Below, piece after piece: positions 1 to 6,770 of a DNA stretch of 11,552 nt. Numbering within the stretch: the stretch's first letter is position 1; every line of letters starts with the position of its first letter. The stretch lies in NCBI GenBank assembly GCA_910585005.1, contig CAJUCN010000041.1:1-11552 (forward strand), read 5' to 3'. The DNA comes from an uncultured Lachnospiraceae bacterium. GTDB taxonomy: Bacteria; Bacillota; Clostridia; Lachnospirales; Lachnospiraceae. The translations under genes and the position numbers were made by a program. The notes under the pieces are model-generated. The model was not told the DNA's origin, ran no database searches, and saw only the letters and a program-made list of their open reading frames with translations.

Positions 1-55
1 ATCCTTATCAGTTGCATAACCATCAATTTTTGTCTAACTTTTTGGGGTCAGATCA
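1..55 (-). mobile_element. Possible terminal inverted repeat of an IS3-family element running off the left edge
   Basis: Read on the minus strand, positions 55 to 31 begin TGATC and continue TGACCCCAAAAAGTTAGACA. A TG tip followed by a TGACCCC..AAAAGTT.GACA core is the kind of terminus found on many IS3-family (IS150-like) elements of Firmicutes. If so, the element lies to the left of position 55 and only its last bases are in the window; no transposase domain can be read from 1-30. The repeat supplies the TGA stop (50-48) and the last one to two codons of the adjacent membrane protein gene. The other end, and any 3-4 bp target duplication, are outside the window, so this is a motif-based inference only. 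Confidence 0.4.
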
Positions 56-1844
56 CATCAGGCGGCGTTGTTTTTTGAATGAGCGCACAGGAAAGATAAA
101 AGGGCAGTCCGAATACCAAAAAGTACACATAGCGGAATTCCGTAGCCACGGGCGTTGCGATTAGCACGGTAAGAAGCAGGGTAGCGCTTGGCAGATAAAG
201 GATCAGTTTCCACTTTTCATTCCGGACAAATGCATTTCCCATACAGAAGATGAAGATCCAGCAGATGACGCCCATGCTCCAAAGCGTGCCATAGACAGGG
301 AGCATCCCCCCCAGCTTGATGGCGATTTCTTTTGCCTTGATCACGATAGGCCCCCGGATCAGCGGTGTATGGGATACGCCCAGGCTGGTAGCGCTTACGC
401 CTTCTGCTTCCGCTACAAGATAGAAGGAATCGGGATACCAGTAGCCGTAGGTCTGATGGATATAGGCAGTGAGGAAATCTCCCGGGTAGGTGATCAAAAG
501 TTCTAGCCATAACTGCAGGAATTCCTTCTTGTGGGCGGCAAGGTATGCCTGGTTGCCTGCACGGACCAATTCTTTGATATTGTCAGCGTAGTAGGGATTA
601 TACAATTCTTTTATGTAGGTGAGGTCAACAACCTGCTCGATCAGGTCAAGCTGCTCATCAGTCAGGGGACGGTCCTTGCACAGCACGGCAGCAATCTGCT
701 GGGTTGGGATGGCAAGAGACTCGATCAGGTCTGGCTGGGTGACATGGAAAGCGTTCATGACCGGATATTTCATGATGATGGTAATTCCCAGGATGCTAAG
801 TAGGACTGGAAAGAATGTTTTTGCTTTTTTTCTGAAGGAAAACAGCAGAAAAGGAAAACATAGGCAAAAGGCGTACCAGCCATTGGAACGGAAACAGCAC
901 AACACAAGCCCGGATAAACCCAAGGCACATAAGTTTCCCGGAGTAATCCGGGTCATGATCCGCAGCATGGCGCAGCTAAAGACCATGACTCCTGCGGCAA
1001 ATGGGATGTCTTTCCAGACCGTTACTGAAAACACGCCGTGATAGGGAACCAGGGCATAAAACAGGGTAATTGCCAGGCAGACCAAAGGACGAAAGCGGTA
1101 ACTACGGAGGGTGTTTATCAGATAAGCCACTGCAAAGGCGAGCACGCACATTTGGAACAAGGTGTAAAAGGACATTGCAACGACCATATTTCCGGTAAGA
1201 GCGTAGCCCAGGTTGTAAAAAAACCCAATGGTAAGCGTATGGAACCAGGGGTGGTGATTGCTATAGGGGATGAGGTGAAGGACCTGCTCCAACTGATTGA
1301 TGCTGTCCGGTGTCATAATGCCGGGATATTGGTACAAAAAGTAAGGAAGCCATCCCAAAAGACAGATCAGGAATGCAAAAAGCCCAGCGTGTGCACGGTA
1401 CTGTATGCGGATCTTGCCTGAAATTTCTTTTTCGTTTTCCAATAATAATTTTTCCAGTTTTGTTTGATCTCCGGTGTAAGAAAACAGAAGAAGCAGCAGA
1501 TGATAAAACAGGACACAAAATCCAATAAAGATTGCACAGACGATTCCTGTGCGGAATAGGGGGCTAGACAGATCCTGCACATAAAAGGGATAGTCAACAG
1601 CCATATATAATGCCGAAAAAACCAGGGAAATGGCGGCGGCAGTAAGCCGGGTACGCCTCCCGCTGTCAAAACCGGATATGGACAGTCTGGTATCTATATG
1701 GCAAAAAAAGAAAAAGCATAGAAGGAAAAAAACGAAAGTAAGGATATTCTCCACCTCCATGCGGCTTGCTTTCATCAGCGCCCAGGTTGCAAAAAAACTT
1801 TGGGCGGATTTAATTAGGATGTCCTTCCGGTTTAGAACTTTCAT
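48..1844 (-). CDS. Polytopic membrane protein, DUF6020-like, possible GT-C type glycosyltransferase
   Basis: A 598-residue integral membrane protein with about 11-13 hydrophobic segments, for example around residues 32-50, 68-84, 98-122, 152-172, 201-215, 220-243, 255-272, 280-296, 304-336, 345-360, 520-537 and 548-590. I recognise it as resembling the DUF6020 family of Clostridia, whose function is unknown. After a hydrophobic segment it carries YPGIMTPDSINQ (173-184, with Asp180) and NHHPW (196-200), then a large, mostly polar region (about 365-470), and finally EFRYVY (569-574) before the last membrane span. An acidic residue in the first external loop plus a long soluble loop recalls lipid-linked-sugar-using GT-C enzymes, but that is inference. 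The ATG at 1844 is preceded by AGGAG with an 8-nt gap. A well-formed promoter lies upstream, and the gene diverges from a family 2 glycosyltransferase, which fits a shared envelope-glycan role. The C-terminus (TTPPDVI) appears to end inside a possible IS terminus, so a few native residues may have been replaced. Confidence 0.8.
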   Translation of the reverse strand: MKVLNRKDILIKSAQSFFATWALMKASRMEVENILTFVFFLLCFFFFCHIDTRLSISGFDSGRRTRLTAAAISLVFSALYMAVDYPFYVQDLSSPLFRTGIVCAIFIGFCVLFYHLLLLLFSYTGDQTKLEKLLLENEKEISGKIRIQYRAHAGLFAFLICLLGWLPYFLYQYPGIMTPDSINQLEQVLHLIPYSNHHPWFHTLTIGFFYNLGYALTGNMVVAMSFYTLFQMCVLAFAVAYLINTLRSYRFRPLVCLAITLFYALVPYHGVFSVTVWKDIPFAAGVMVFSCAMLRIMTRITPGNLCALGLSGLVLCCFRSNGWYAFCLCFPFLLFSFRKKAKTFFPVLLSILGITIIMKYPVMNAFHVTQPDLIESLAIPTQQIAAVLCKDRPLTDEQLDLIEQVVDLTYIKELYNPYYADNIKELVRAGNQAYLAAHKKEFLQLWLELLITYPGDFLTAYIHQTYGYWYPDSFYLVAEAEGVSATSLGVSHTPLIRGPIVIKAKEIAIKLGGMLPVYGTLWSMGVICWIFIFCMGNAFVRNEKWKLILYLPSATLLLTVLIATPVATEFRYVYFLVFGLPFYLSCALIQKTTPPDVI

Positions 1845-1878
1845 ATGAATAACTCCTGTTTCTATAAAAGATGTAATA

Positions 1879-1887
1879 TGATATAAT
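1879..1887 (+). promoter_or_regulatory. Extended -10 promoter of the glycosyltransferase gene
   Basis: TGATATAAT at 1879-1887 is a perfect extended -10 (TG, one base, TATAAT) on the plus strand. No good -35 lies 17 nt upstream (TTTCTA at 1859-1864), as is common for extended -10 promoters. It shares bases 1885-1887 with the -10 box of the divergent promoter, so the two promoters probably exclude each other. The expected leader is about 75 nt. Confidence 0.55.
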
Positions 1888-1913
1888 ATAATTTAATGTG
1901 ACGATATTGTCAA
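1885..1913 (-). promoter_or_regulatory. Sigma-A promoter of the DUF6020-like gene
   Basis: On the minus strand there is a perfect TTGACA (-35, positions 1913-1908), a 17-nt spacer, and TATATT (-10, positions 1890-1885). Transcription would start near 1878, leaving a leader of about 34 nt that contains the AGGAG ribosome binding site. Match and spacing are both close to ideal. Confidence 0.8.
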
Positions 1914-1920
1914 TCAATAT
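1904..1920. promoter_or_regulatory. Palindrome ATATTG-N5-CAATAT, candidate operator
   Basis: Positions 1904-1920 read ATATTGTCAATCAATAT, a perfect 6-5-6 inverted repeat. It covers the -35 box (1908-1913) of the minus-strand promoter and lies just downstream of the expected plus-strand start, so a bound protein could block both genes. No regulator gene is adjacent. AT-rich palindromes of this size can occur by chance. Confidence 0.35.
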
Positions 1921-1968
1921 GGACTGTGGCGGATGCAGTAGAAGAATCCGTTTGATGGAGATGAGAAA

Positions 1969-2994
1969 ATGACAACTATCAGTTTATGTATGATCGTTAA
2001 AAATGAAGAGGAAGTACTGGCAAGATGCCTTGATGCCATCCGGGATCTGATGGACGAGATCATTATTGTAGACACCGGATCCGTGGACAGGACAAAGGAG
2101 ATTGCCCAAAGGTATACGGGACAGGTGTATGATTTCCGGTGGATTGATGATTTTTCAGCGGCCAGGAATTTTGCTTTTTCCAAGGCTTCCTGCGAATATA
2201 TTTATTCTGCCGATGCGGATGAAGTCCTGGACGAAGAAAACAGAGAGAAATTCCGTCTTTTAAAACAAACCCTGCTGCCGGAAGTGGAGATTGTGCAAAT
2301 GTATTATGGGAACCAGCTTTCTCATGGGACTGTTTATAATTTTGACAAAGAGCTGCGTCCTAAGTTATTTAAGCGTCAAAGGGAGTTTCGGTGGATTGAG
2401 CCTGTCCATGAGACGGTGCGTCTGTTACCGGTAGTGTTTGACAGTGACATAGAGATTACGCATAAGCCTCATGACAGCCATGCAGACAGGGATCTTGCAA
2501 TTTTCGGAAATCTTACCGGAAAAGGGGAGCCGCTCTCAGACCGTTTGTTTACGATGTATGCCAGGGAATTGTTGATTTCCGGTGATGAGGAGCAGCTAAA
2601 GGGAGCGGAGGATTTCTTTACCCGGGCGGCTGATGGTGTAAATACCGGACTGGAACAAATGAAAGAAGCCTTGTGCGTAGTGGTAAGAGCCGCGAGAGTG
2701 CGGAAGGATGATCTGAAAATGTACCGGTATGCCATGAAGGGCGTAACCGATGAAGGGATCAGCGAAGTATGCTTTGAACTGGGAGAGTACTATTTGCAGC
2801 AGAAGGATTATGAGGAAGCCACCATCTGGTATTATAATGCGGCATACGAAACCGCCAGCATTTTGAACATCCACACGGGAGGGGATCTTCCGCTGCAGCG
2901 TCTTGCCCAGTGTTATGAGACTTTGGGGGATCAGGATCAGGCAGCAAAGTACAAAGAGGCAGCCAGAGAGTGGGCCAGCCAGATGAGGGACTAG
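1969..2994 (+). CDS. Family 2 glycosyltransferase with C-terminal TPR-like region
   Basis: A 341-residue cytoplasmic GT-A enzyme expected to transfer a sugar from a nucleotide-sugar donor; the acceptor is unknown. The N-terminal domain (about 1-170) shows the family 2 hallmarks: SLCMIVKNEE at 5-14 (first Rossmann strand), VDTGSVDRT at 35-43, the metal-binding DADE at 82-85 (DxD type), and EPVHE at 144-148. The C-terminal half (about 190-340) is helical with TPR-like segments, for instance VCFELGEYYLQQKDYEEA (267-284) and RLAQCYETLGDQDQAAKY (311-328), which usually mediate protein contacts. No membrane span or signal peptide is visible. The ATG at 1969 follows GGAG with an 8-nt gap. Divergent pairing with a multi-membrane DUF6020-like gene suggests envelope or surface glycan work. 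Identification of the superfamily is secure; the sugar and acceptor are not known. Confidence 0.9.
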   Translation: MTTISLCMIVKNEEEVLARCLDAIRDLMDEIIIVDTGSVDRTKEIAQRYTGQVYDFRWIDDFSAARNFAFSKASCEYIYSADADEVLDEENREKFRLLKQTLLPEVEIVQMYYGNQLSHGTVYNFDKELRPKLFKRQREFRWIEPVHETVRLLPVVFDSDIEITHKPHDSHADRDLAIFGNLTGKGEPLSDRLFTMYARELLISGDEEQLKGAEDFFTRAADGVNTGLEQMKEALCVVVRAARVRKDDLKMYRYAMKGVTDEGISEVCFELGEYYLQQKDYEEATIWYYNAAYETASILNIHTGGDLPLQRLAQCYETLGDQDQAAKYKEAAREWASQMRD

Positions 2995-3105
2995 CAAAAG
3001 GTGAGCGCCAAATAATACTTGCAGTCATTTGTGGATAATGTTACCATAGGTAGCGTGATAATCCCGTCAAGGGATAAATAGTTGCAGCGTGGAGGCTGAC
3101 TGAAT
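2995..3105 (+). promoter_or_regulatory. Leader region ahead of the hisC-nadE cluster
   Basis: This 111-nt gap holds a strong GGAGG (3091-3095) 10 nt before the hisC ATG. It also has two short hairpins: TACC-ATA-GGTA (about 3042-3052) and ATCCC-GTCAA-GGGAT (3061-3075). Neither is followed by a T-run, so neither is an intrinsic terminator of the glycosyltransferase gene. GATAAT occurs twice (3034-3039, 3057-3062) as possible -10 boxes, but I see no -35 at proper spacing. Transcription of the cluster may therefore start here weakly or read in from the glycosyltransferase gene. Confidence 0.35.
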
Positions 3106-4185
3106 ATGAATACAGTGGAAGGCTGGGAAAAAAAGATACGGAGGGTGATCCCTTATGTGGCAGGGGAGCAGCCGAAAACAGAAGGCGTCATAAAATTAAA
3201 TACCAATGAATGCCCTTATCCCCCTGGGATGGGAGTGAAGGCTGCACTGAGGGAGTTTGACTATGAAAATCTGCGGCTTTATCCCGATATGGACGCGGGA
3301 GCGCTTGTGGATGCATTGGCAACGTATTATGGGGTCAGGCCGGGTCAGGTGTTTGTGGGGGTAGGATCGGATGATGTGCTGGCACTGTCGTTTATGGCCT
3401 TTTTTCACGGGGAAAAGCCCATCCTGTTTCCGGACATCACATATTCCTTTTACGATGTGTGGGCGGAAGTTTTTCGGATTCCCTGGGAAACCTGTCCTTT
3501 AGATGGGGAATTCCGAATCAGAAAAGAAGATTATTTAAGGCCCAACGGGGGGATCATCATTCCCAATCCCAATGCGCCTACAGGGATCTTTGAGGAGATC
3601 AGTACACTGGAAGAAATTGTCAGAGCCAACCCTGACAGTGTAGTGATCATCGACGAGGCATATGTGGATTTTGGCGGGGAGAGTATGCTGCCCTTGCTTG
3701 AAAAGTACGGAAATTTAATGGTGGTGCAGACCTTTTCCAAATCCCGCGCCATGGCAGGGATGCGGATCGGATTTGCCATAGGAAATGAGAAGCTGATCGG
3801 CTATTTAAAAGACGTGAAGTTTTCTTTCAATTCTTATACGATGAATATGCCTGCCCTTGCAGCAGGTGTGGCAGCCATTAAGGATGATGCTTATTTTAAG
3901 GAAACGGTGGAAAAAATCATAAGGACGAGAGAATGGACGAAGGGGCAGCTTGCCCGGTTGGGATTTCATGTTACCGATTCCCGGAGCAACTTTTTATTTG
4001 CCACCCATAAAGAGATTCCGGCGGCAGAAATTTTCCAGGCATTAAAAAGGGAACAGATTTATGTAAGGCATTGGGACAGGCCAAGAATCAGTAATTATCT
4101 GCGTATTACGGTAGGGACGGATCAGCAGATGGAAATATTGGTGGAAACTTTGGCAAAATATATCAAGGAGAGAGAGTATGATTAA
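3106..4185 (+). CDS. hisC: Histidinol-phosphate aminotransferase-like PLP enzyme
   Basis: A 359-residue fold-type I class I/II aminotransferase, the normal HisC length (about 350-360). Visible PLP-site residues are KLNTNECPYPP (30-40), the loop NPNAPTG with Asn156 (154-160), IIDEAYVDF with Asp183 and Tyr186 (181-189), the Schiff-base Lys212 in TFSKS (209-213), and Arg220 in AGMRIGF. YLRITVGT with Arg333 (331-338) is the substrate carboxylate-binding arginine. HisC converts imidazole-acetol phosphate and glutamate to histidinol phosphate and 2-oxoglutarate in histidine synthesis. No other his genes are nearby, and such orphan HisC proteins can act on aromatic amino acids or other substrates, so the exact reaction is uncertain. 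GGAGG precedes the ATG by 10 nt. The stop overlaps the next gene by 8 nt, indicating translational coupling. Confidence 0.85.
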   Translation: MNTVEGWEKKIRRVIPYVAGEQPKTEGVIKLNTNECPYPPGMGVKAALREFDYENLRLYPDMDAGALVDALATYYGVRPGQVFVGVGSDDVLALSFMAFFHGEKPILFPDITYSFYDVWAEVFRIPWETCPLDGEFRIRKEDYLRPNGGIIIPNPNAPTGIFEEISTLEEIVRANPDSVVIIDEAYVDFGGESMLPLLEKYGNLMVVQTFSKSRAMAGMRIGFAIGNEKLIGYLKDVKFSFNSYTMNMPALAAGVAAIKDDAYFKETVEKIIRTREWTKGQLARLGFHVTDSRSNFLFATHKEIPAAEIFQALKREQIYVRHWDRPRISNYLRITVGTDQQMEILVETLAKYIKEREYD

Positions 4186-5023
4186 AAATATTTTAAAAGG
4201 TATGGTAATTGGCGTTGCCAATATTATTCCGGGAGTCAGTGGCGGAACCATGATGGTTTCCATGGGTATCTATGATAAACTGATCCATTGTGTTACCCAT
4301 TTGTTTCGGGAATTTAAAGAGAGCATGAAATTCCTGATCCCTATTTTTATTGGTATGGGGATTGCACTGGTAGGCTTATCCTTTCTTATTGAGCCGGCGT
4401 TTGAACACTTTCCCCTCCAGACAAGCTGTCTGTTTATCGGTCTGATTGTGGGCGGGCTTCCTGCCATATGGAAAAAGGTAAAGGGCAAGGGAGTTAAGGT
4501 CAGCTATATCATTCCCTTTTTGGTATTTTTTGTTATGGTGGTAGGACTGGCTATGATGGGAGAAAAGGAGGGAGCGGCTGCCGATCTTTCCTTTAGCTTG
4601 TGGTCTTGTGTGAAGCTGTTTGTGGTTGGGATCATTGCATCGGCAACCATGGTGATTCCCGGCGTCAGCGGGTCTATGATGCTGCTTCTTTTAGGGTATT
4701 ATAATCCCATTGTAAGCGCCATCAAAGATTTTGTGACTGCCCTTGTGTCCTTTGATATGCAGGGAATCTTAAAGGGATGCGGCGTGCTGGTGCCTGCAGG
4801 GATTGGCATTGTGATAGGAATCTTTGCCATAGCAAAGCTGATTGAAATTATTTTTGAAAAGTTCCCGCTGCAGGCTTATTGGGCGATCATTGGGCTTATT
4901 GTGGCATCGCCCTTTGCGGTGCTTTTGATGGCGCAGCTTGGAACAATCACGGTGGTTAGTGTGGCGGTCAGCATCGTTACTTTTGCAATTGGCTTTGTAA
5001 TTGCTATGAAGCTGGGAGATTAA
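4178..5023 (+). CDS. DUF368 membrane protein, PopT-type polyprenyl-phosphate translocase
   Basis: A 281-residue integral membrane protein of the DUF368 family. Members have been linked to recycling of undecaprenyl phosphate, flipping the lipid carrier back to the inner leaflet for peptidoglycan and other surface polymers (PopT); that role is known for the family and inferred here. The sequence shows a clear internal duplication: IIPGVSGGTMM (16-26) is echoed by VIPGVSGSMML (159-169), and FEHFPLQ..IGLIVGG (75-93) by FEKFPLQ..IGLIVAS (226-244). This fits the two inverted repeats expected of a transporter. Hydrophobic segments fill most of the chain, with a charged loop near 98-108 (KKVKGKGVK). 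AAGGAG lies 7 nt before the ATG, inside the end of hisC, and the two reading frames overlap by 8 nt. Confidence 0.88.
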   Translation: MIKNILKGMVIGVANIIPGVSGGTMMVSMGIYDKLIHCVTHLFREFKESMKFLIPIFIGMGIALVGLSFLIEPAFEHFPLQTSCLFIGLIVGGLPAIWKKVKGKGVKVSYIIPFLVFFVMVVGLAMMGEKEGAAADLSFSLWSCVKLFVVGIIASATMVIPGVSGSMMLLLLGYYNPIVSAIKDFVTALVSFDMQGILKGCGVLVPAGIGIVIGIFAIAKLIEIIFEKFPLQAYWAIIGLIVASPFAVLLMAQLGTITVVSVAVSIVTFAIGFVIAMKLGD

Positions 5024-5027
5024 GGGA

Positions 5028-5903
5028 TTGGAAGCATACACAGATTTTGCGGAAGTTTATGATATTTTTATGGATGACACGCCCTATGGGGAATGGGCGG
5101 ATTTCCTGGCAGATATGATCAGGCAGTATGGGATATCCAAGCCGCTGCCAGCGCAAGGCTCCCGGGAGGAAGAAGAGAGCCGGCAGGGGGAGGATGGAAA
5201 AGAGGCGCGCCTTACTTCTGAACGTGACCTGGTGCTGGACTTAGGATGCGGCACAGGGACATTGACGGAACTTTTGGCACAAAAAGGGTACGATATGATC
5301 GGGGTGGATCTTTCCCCGGAAATGTTGGATGTGGCCTTTCGCAAAAGGGAGAGATCCGGCAGCAGGATCCTTTATCTTTGTCAGGATATGCGGGAGCTGG
5401 ATCTGTATAGCACGGTAGGGACTGTGGTCAGTGTCTGCGACTCCGTCAATTATTTGCTAAAGGATGAAGAGGTGGCGGAGTCTTTCACGCTGGTCAATAA
5501 CTATCTTTATCCCGGCGGGATCTTTATTTTTGACTTTAATACGGTATACAAATATGAGCAGGTGATCGGGGATGCCACGATTGCGGAAAACCGGGAGGAA
5601 TGCAGTTTTATCTGGGAAAATTACTATGATCCGAAGGGGCGCATCAATGAGTATGACCTGACTGTTTTTGTAAAAGAAGGGGAAGGCGGGTTGTTCCGGC
5701 GCTTTTCGGAGACTCATTTCCAGCGGGGGTATACGCCGGAAGAGATTTGCGGGTTTGTGGAACAGGCAGGGATGAGGGTGGAACTTATGCTGGATGCGGA
5801 TACCCATAAGCCCCCCACCAGAACCAGTGAGCGGATCTATGTAGTGGCAAGGGAAACAGGAAAAGAGATCAGGGAGGTTTCAGATGGCGGACTATCTGGT
5901 TAG
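5028..5903 (+). CDS. Class I SAM-dependent methyltransferase, TTG start
   Basis: A 291-residue soluble Rossmann-fold methyltransferase of the Methyltransf_25/11 type; the substrate is unknown. Motif I is LDLGCGTGTL (70-79) and binds SAM. GVDLSPEML (92-100) carries the acidic residue for the ribose, and CQDMREL (118-124) is the adenine-side motif. The N-terminus MEAYTDFAEVYD is typical of the family. Residues about 39-66 form a highly charged, low-complexity insert (many Glu, Arg, Gly) between the first helix and motif I. The start is TTG at 5028, four nt after the DUF368 stop, with GGGAG 9 nt upstream; there is no in-frame ATG before Met15, and the conserved YTDFAEVYD sequence requires the TTG. 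The 3' end overlaps hslO by 20 nt. The neighbours do not identify a substrate. Confidence 0.85.
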   Translation: MEAYTDFAEVYDIFMDDTPYGEWADFLADMIRQYGISKPLPAQGSREEEESRQGEDGKEARLTSERDLVLDLGCGTGTLTELLAQKGYDMIGVDLSPEMLDVAFRKRERSGSRILYLCQDMRELDLYSTVGTVVSVCDSVNYLLKDEEVAESFTLVNNYLYPGGIFIFDFNTVYKYEQVIGDATIAENREECSFIWENYYDPKGRINEYDLTVFVKEGEGGLFRRFSETHFQRGYTPEEICGFVEQAGMRVELMLDADTHKPPTRTSERIYVVARETGKEIREVSDGGLSG

Positions 5904-6762
5904 GGCAACAGCGGCCAATGCGGGAATCAGGGCATTTGCCGCTGCGACAAGAGATTTGACGGAGCAGGCAAGGCGCGCTCATGATACCAGTCCGGTGGTA
6001 ACGGCGGCTCTTGGAAGGCTGCTCACAGGCGGTGTGATGATGGGAGCTATGTTAAAAGGGGAGAAGGATTTACTGACTTTGCAGGTCTGCGGAGACGGTC
6101 CTATCCGGGGGATGACTGTGACTGCCGATTCCCAAGGAAATGTAAAGGGTTATGCCAATGATCCCCAGGTGATGCTGCCTCCCAGTAAAGCCGGGAAATT
6201 GGATGTTGGAGGCGGCGTAGGTGGCGGAATGGTCCGTGTCATTAAGGATATGGGATTAAAAGAGCCTTATGTGGGGCAGACTGTATTACAGACCGGCGAA
6301 ATTGCGGAGGATCTGACTTACTATTTCGCGGCATCGGAGCAGGTGCCCTCTAGTGTAGGGCTTGGCGTTTTGATGGAAAAAGATAATACCGTGAAACAGG
6401 CAGGGGGGTTTATTCTTCAGCTTATGCCATTTGCACAGGAGGCCGTGATTGCCCGGCTGGAAGAAAACCTTTCCCGCTTTTCCTCTGTTACCAGTTTTCT
6501 GGAAGAGGGAAAGACGCCGGAGGAAATGCTGGGTTTTCTGCTTGCGGGACTGGATATGGAAGTTACGGATACCATGCCTGTGCAGTTTTTTTGTAACTGC
6601 GATAAGAAGAGGGTAGAGAAAGCGGTGATCAGTATCGGTCGCAAGGAGATTAGCGATATGATCGCCGATGAGAAAGATATTGAGGTAACATGTCATTTTT
6701 GCAACACCGCTTATACTTTTACAGTGGAAGAATTAAAAGGACTGTTAAAGAAAAGCAGATAG
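5884..6762 (+). CDS. hslO: Hsp33 redox-regulated holdase chaperone
   Basis: A 292-residue protein, the usual Hsp33 length. The N-terminal core (1-230) includes LVRATAANAGIRAFAA (5-20), GRLLTGGVMMGAML (44-57), LQVCGDGPIRGM (66-77) and GYANDP (89-94), all characteristic of the family. The C-terminal zinc switch has CNC (Cys237, Cys239) and CHFC (Cys270, Cys273), so all four redox cysteines are present. Zinc is bound in the reduced, inactive state; oxidation forms disulfides and activates holding of unfolded cytosolic proteins. This function is established for the family. The ATG at 5884 follows AGGGAGG by 6 nt and lies inside the end of the methyltransferase gene. The gene is eight nt from the next start and is part of the same operon. 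Confidence 0.96.
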   Translation: MADYLVRATAANAGIRAFAAATRDLTEQARRAHDTSPVVTAALGRLLTGGVMMGAMLKGEKDLLTLQVCGDGPIRGMTVTADSQGNVKGYANDPQVMLPPSKAGKLDVGGGVGGGMVRVIKDMGLKEPYVGQTVLQTGEIAEDLTYYFAASEQVPSSVGLGVLMEKDNTVKQAGGFILQLMPFAQEAVIARLEENLSRFSSVTSFLEEGKTPEEMLGFLLAGLDMEVTDTMPVQFFCNCDKKRVEKAVISIGRKEISDMIADEKDIEVTCHFCNTAYTFTVEELKGLLKKSR

Positions 6763-6770
6763 GAACGGAT

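Noticed and set aside
531..1421. Plus-strand open frames opposite the membrane protein gene
   Set aside because: They have no domains, no good start sites and low-complexity translations; the minus-strand frame has a strong promoter and ribosome binding site.
3061..3075. Hairpin ATCCC-GTCAA-GGGAT as a terminator for the glycosyltransferase gene
   Set aside because: The stem has only five pairs and no T-run follows.
6690..6770. 27-residue upstream extension of nadE
   Set aside because: It lies wholly inside the conserved zinc-binding end of hslO and lacks a ribosome binding site; ATG 6771 gives the normal enzyme N-terminus.
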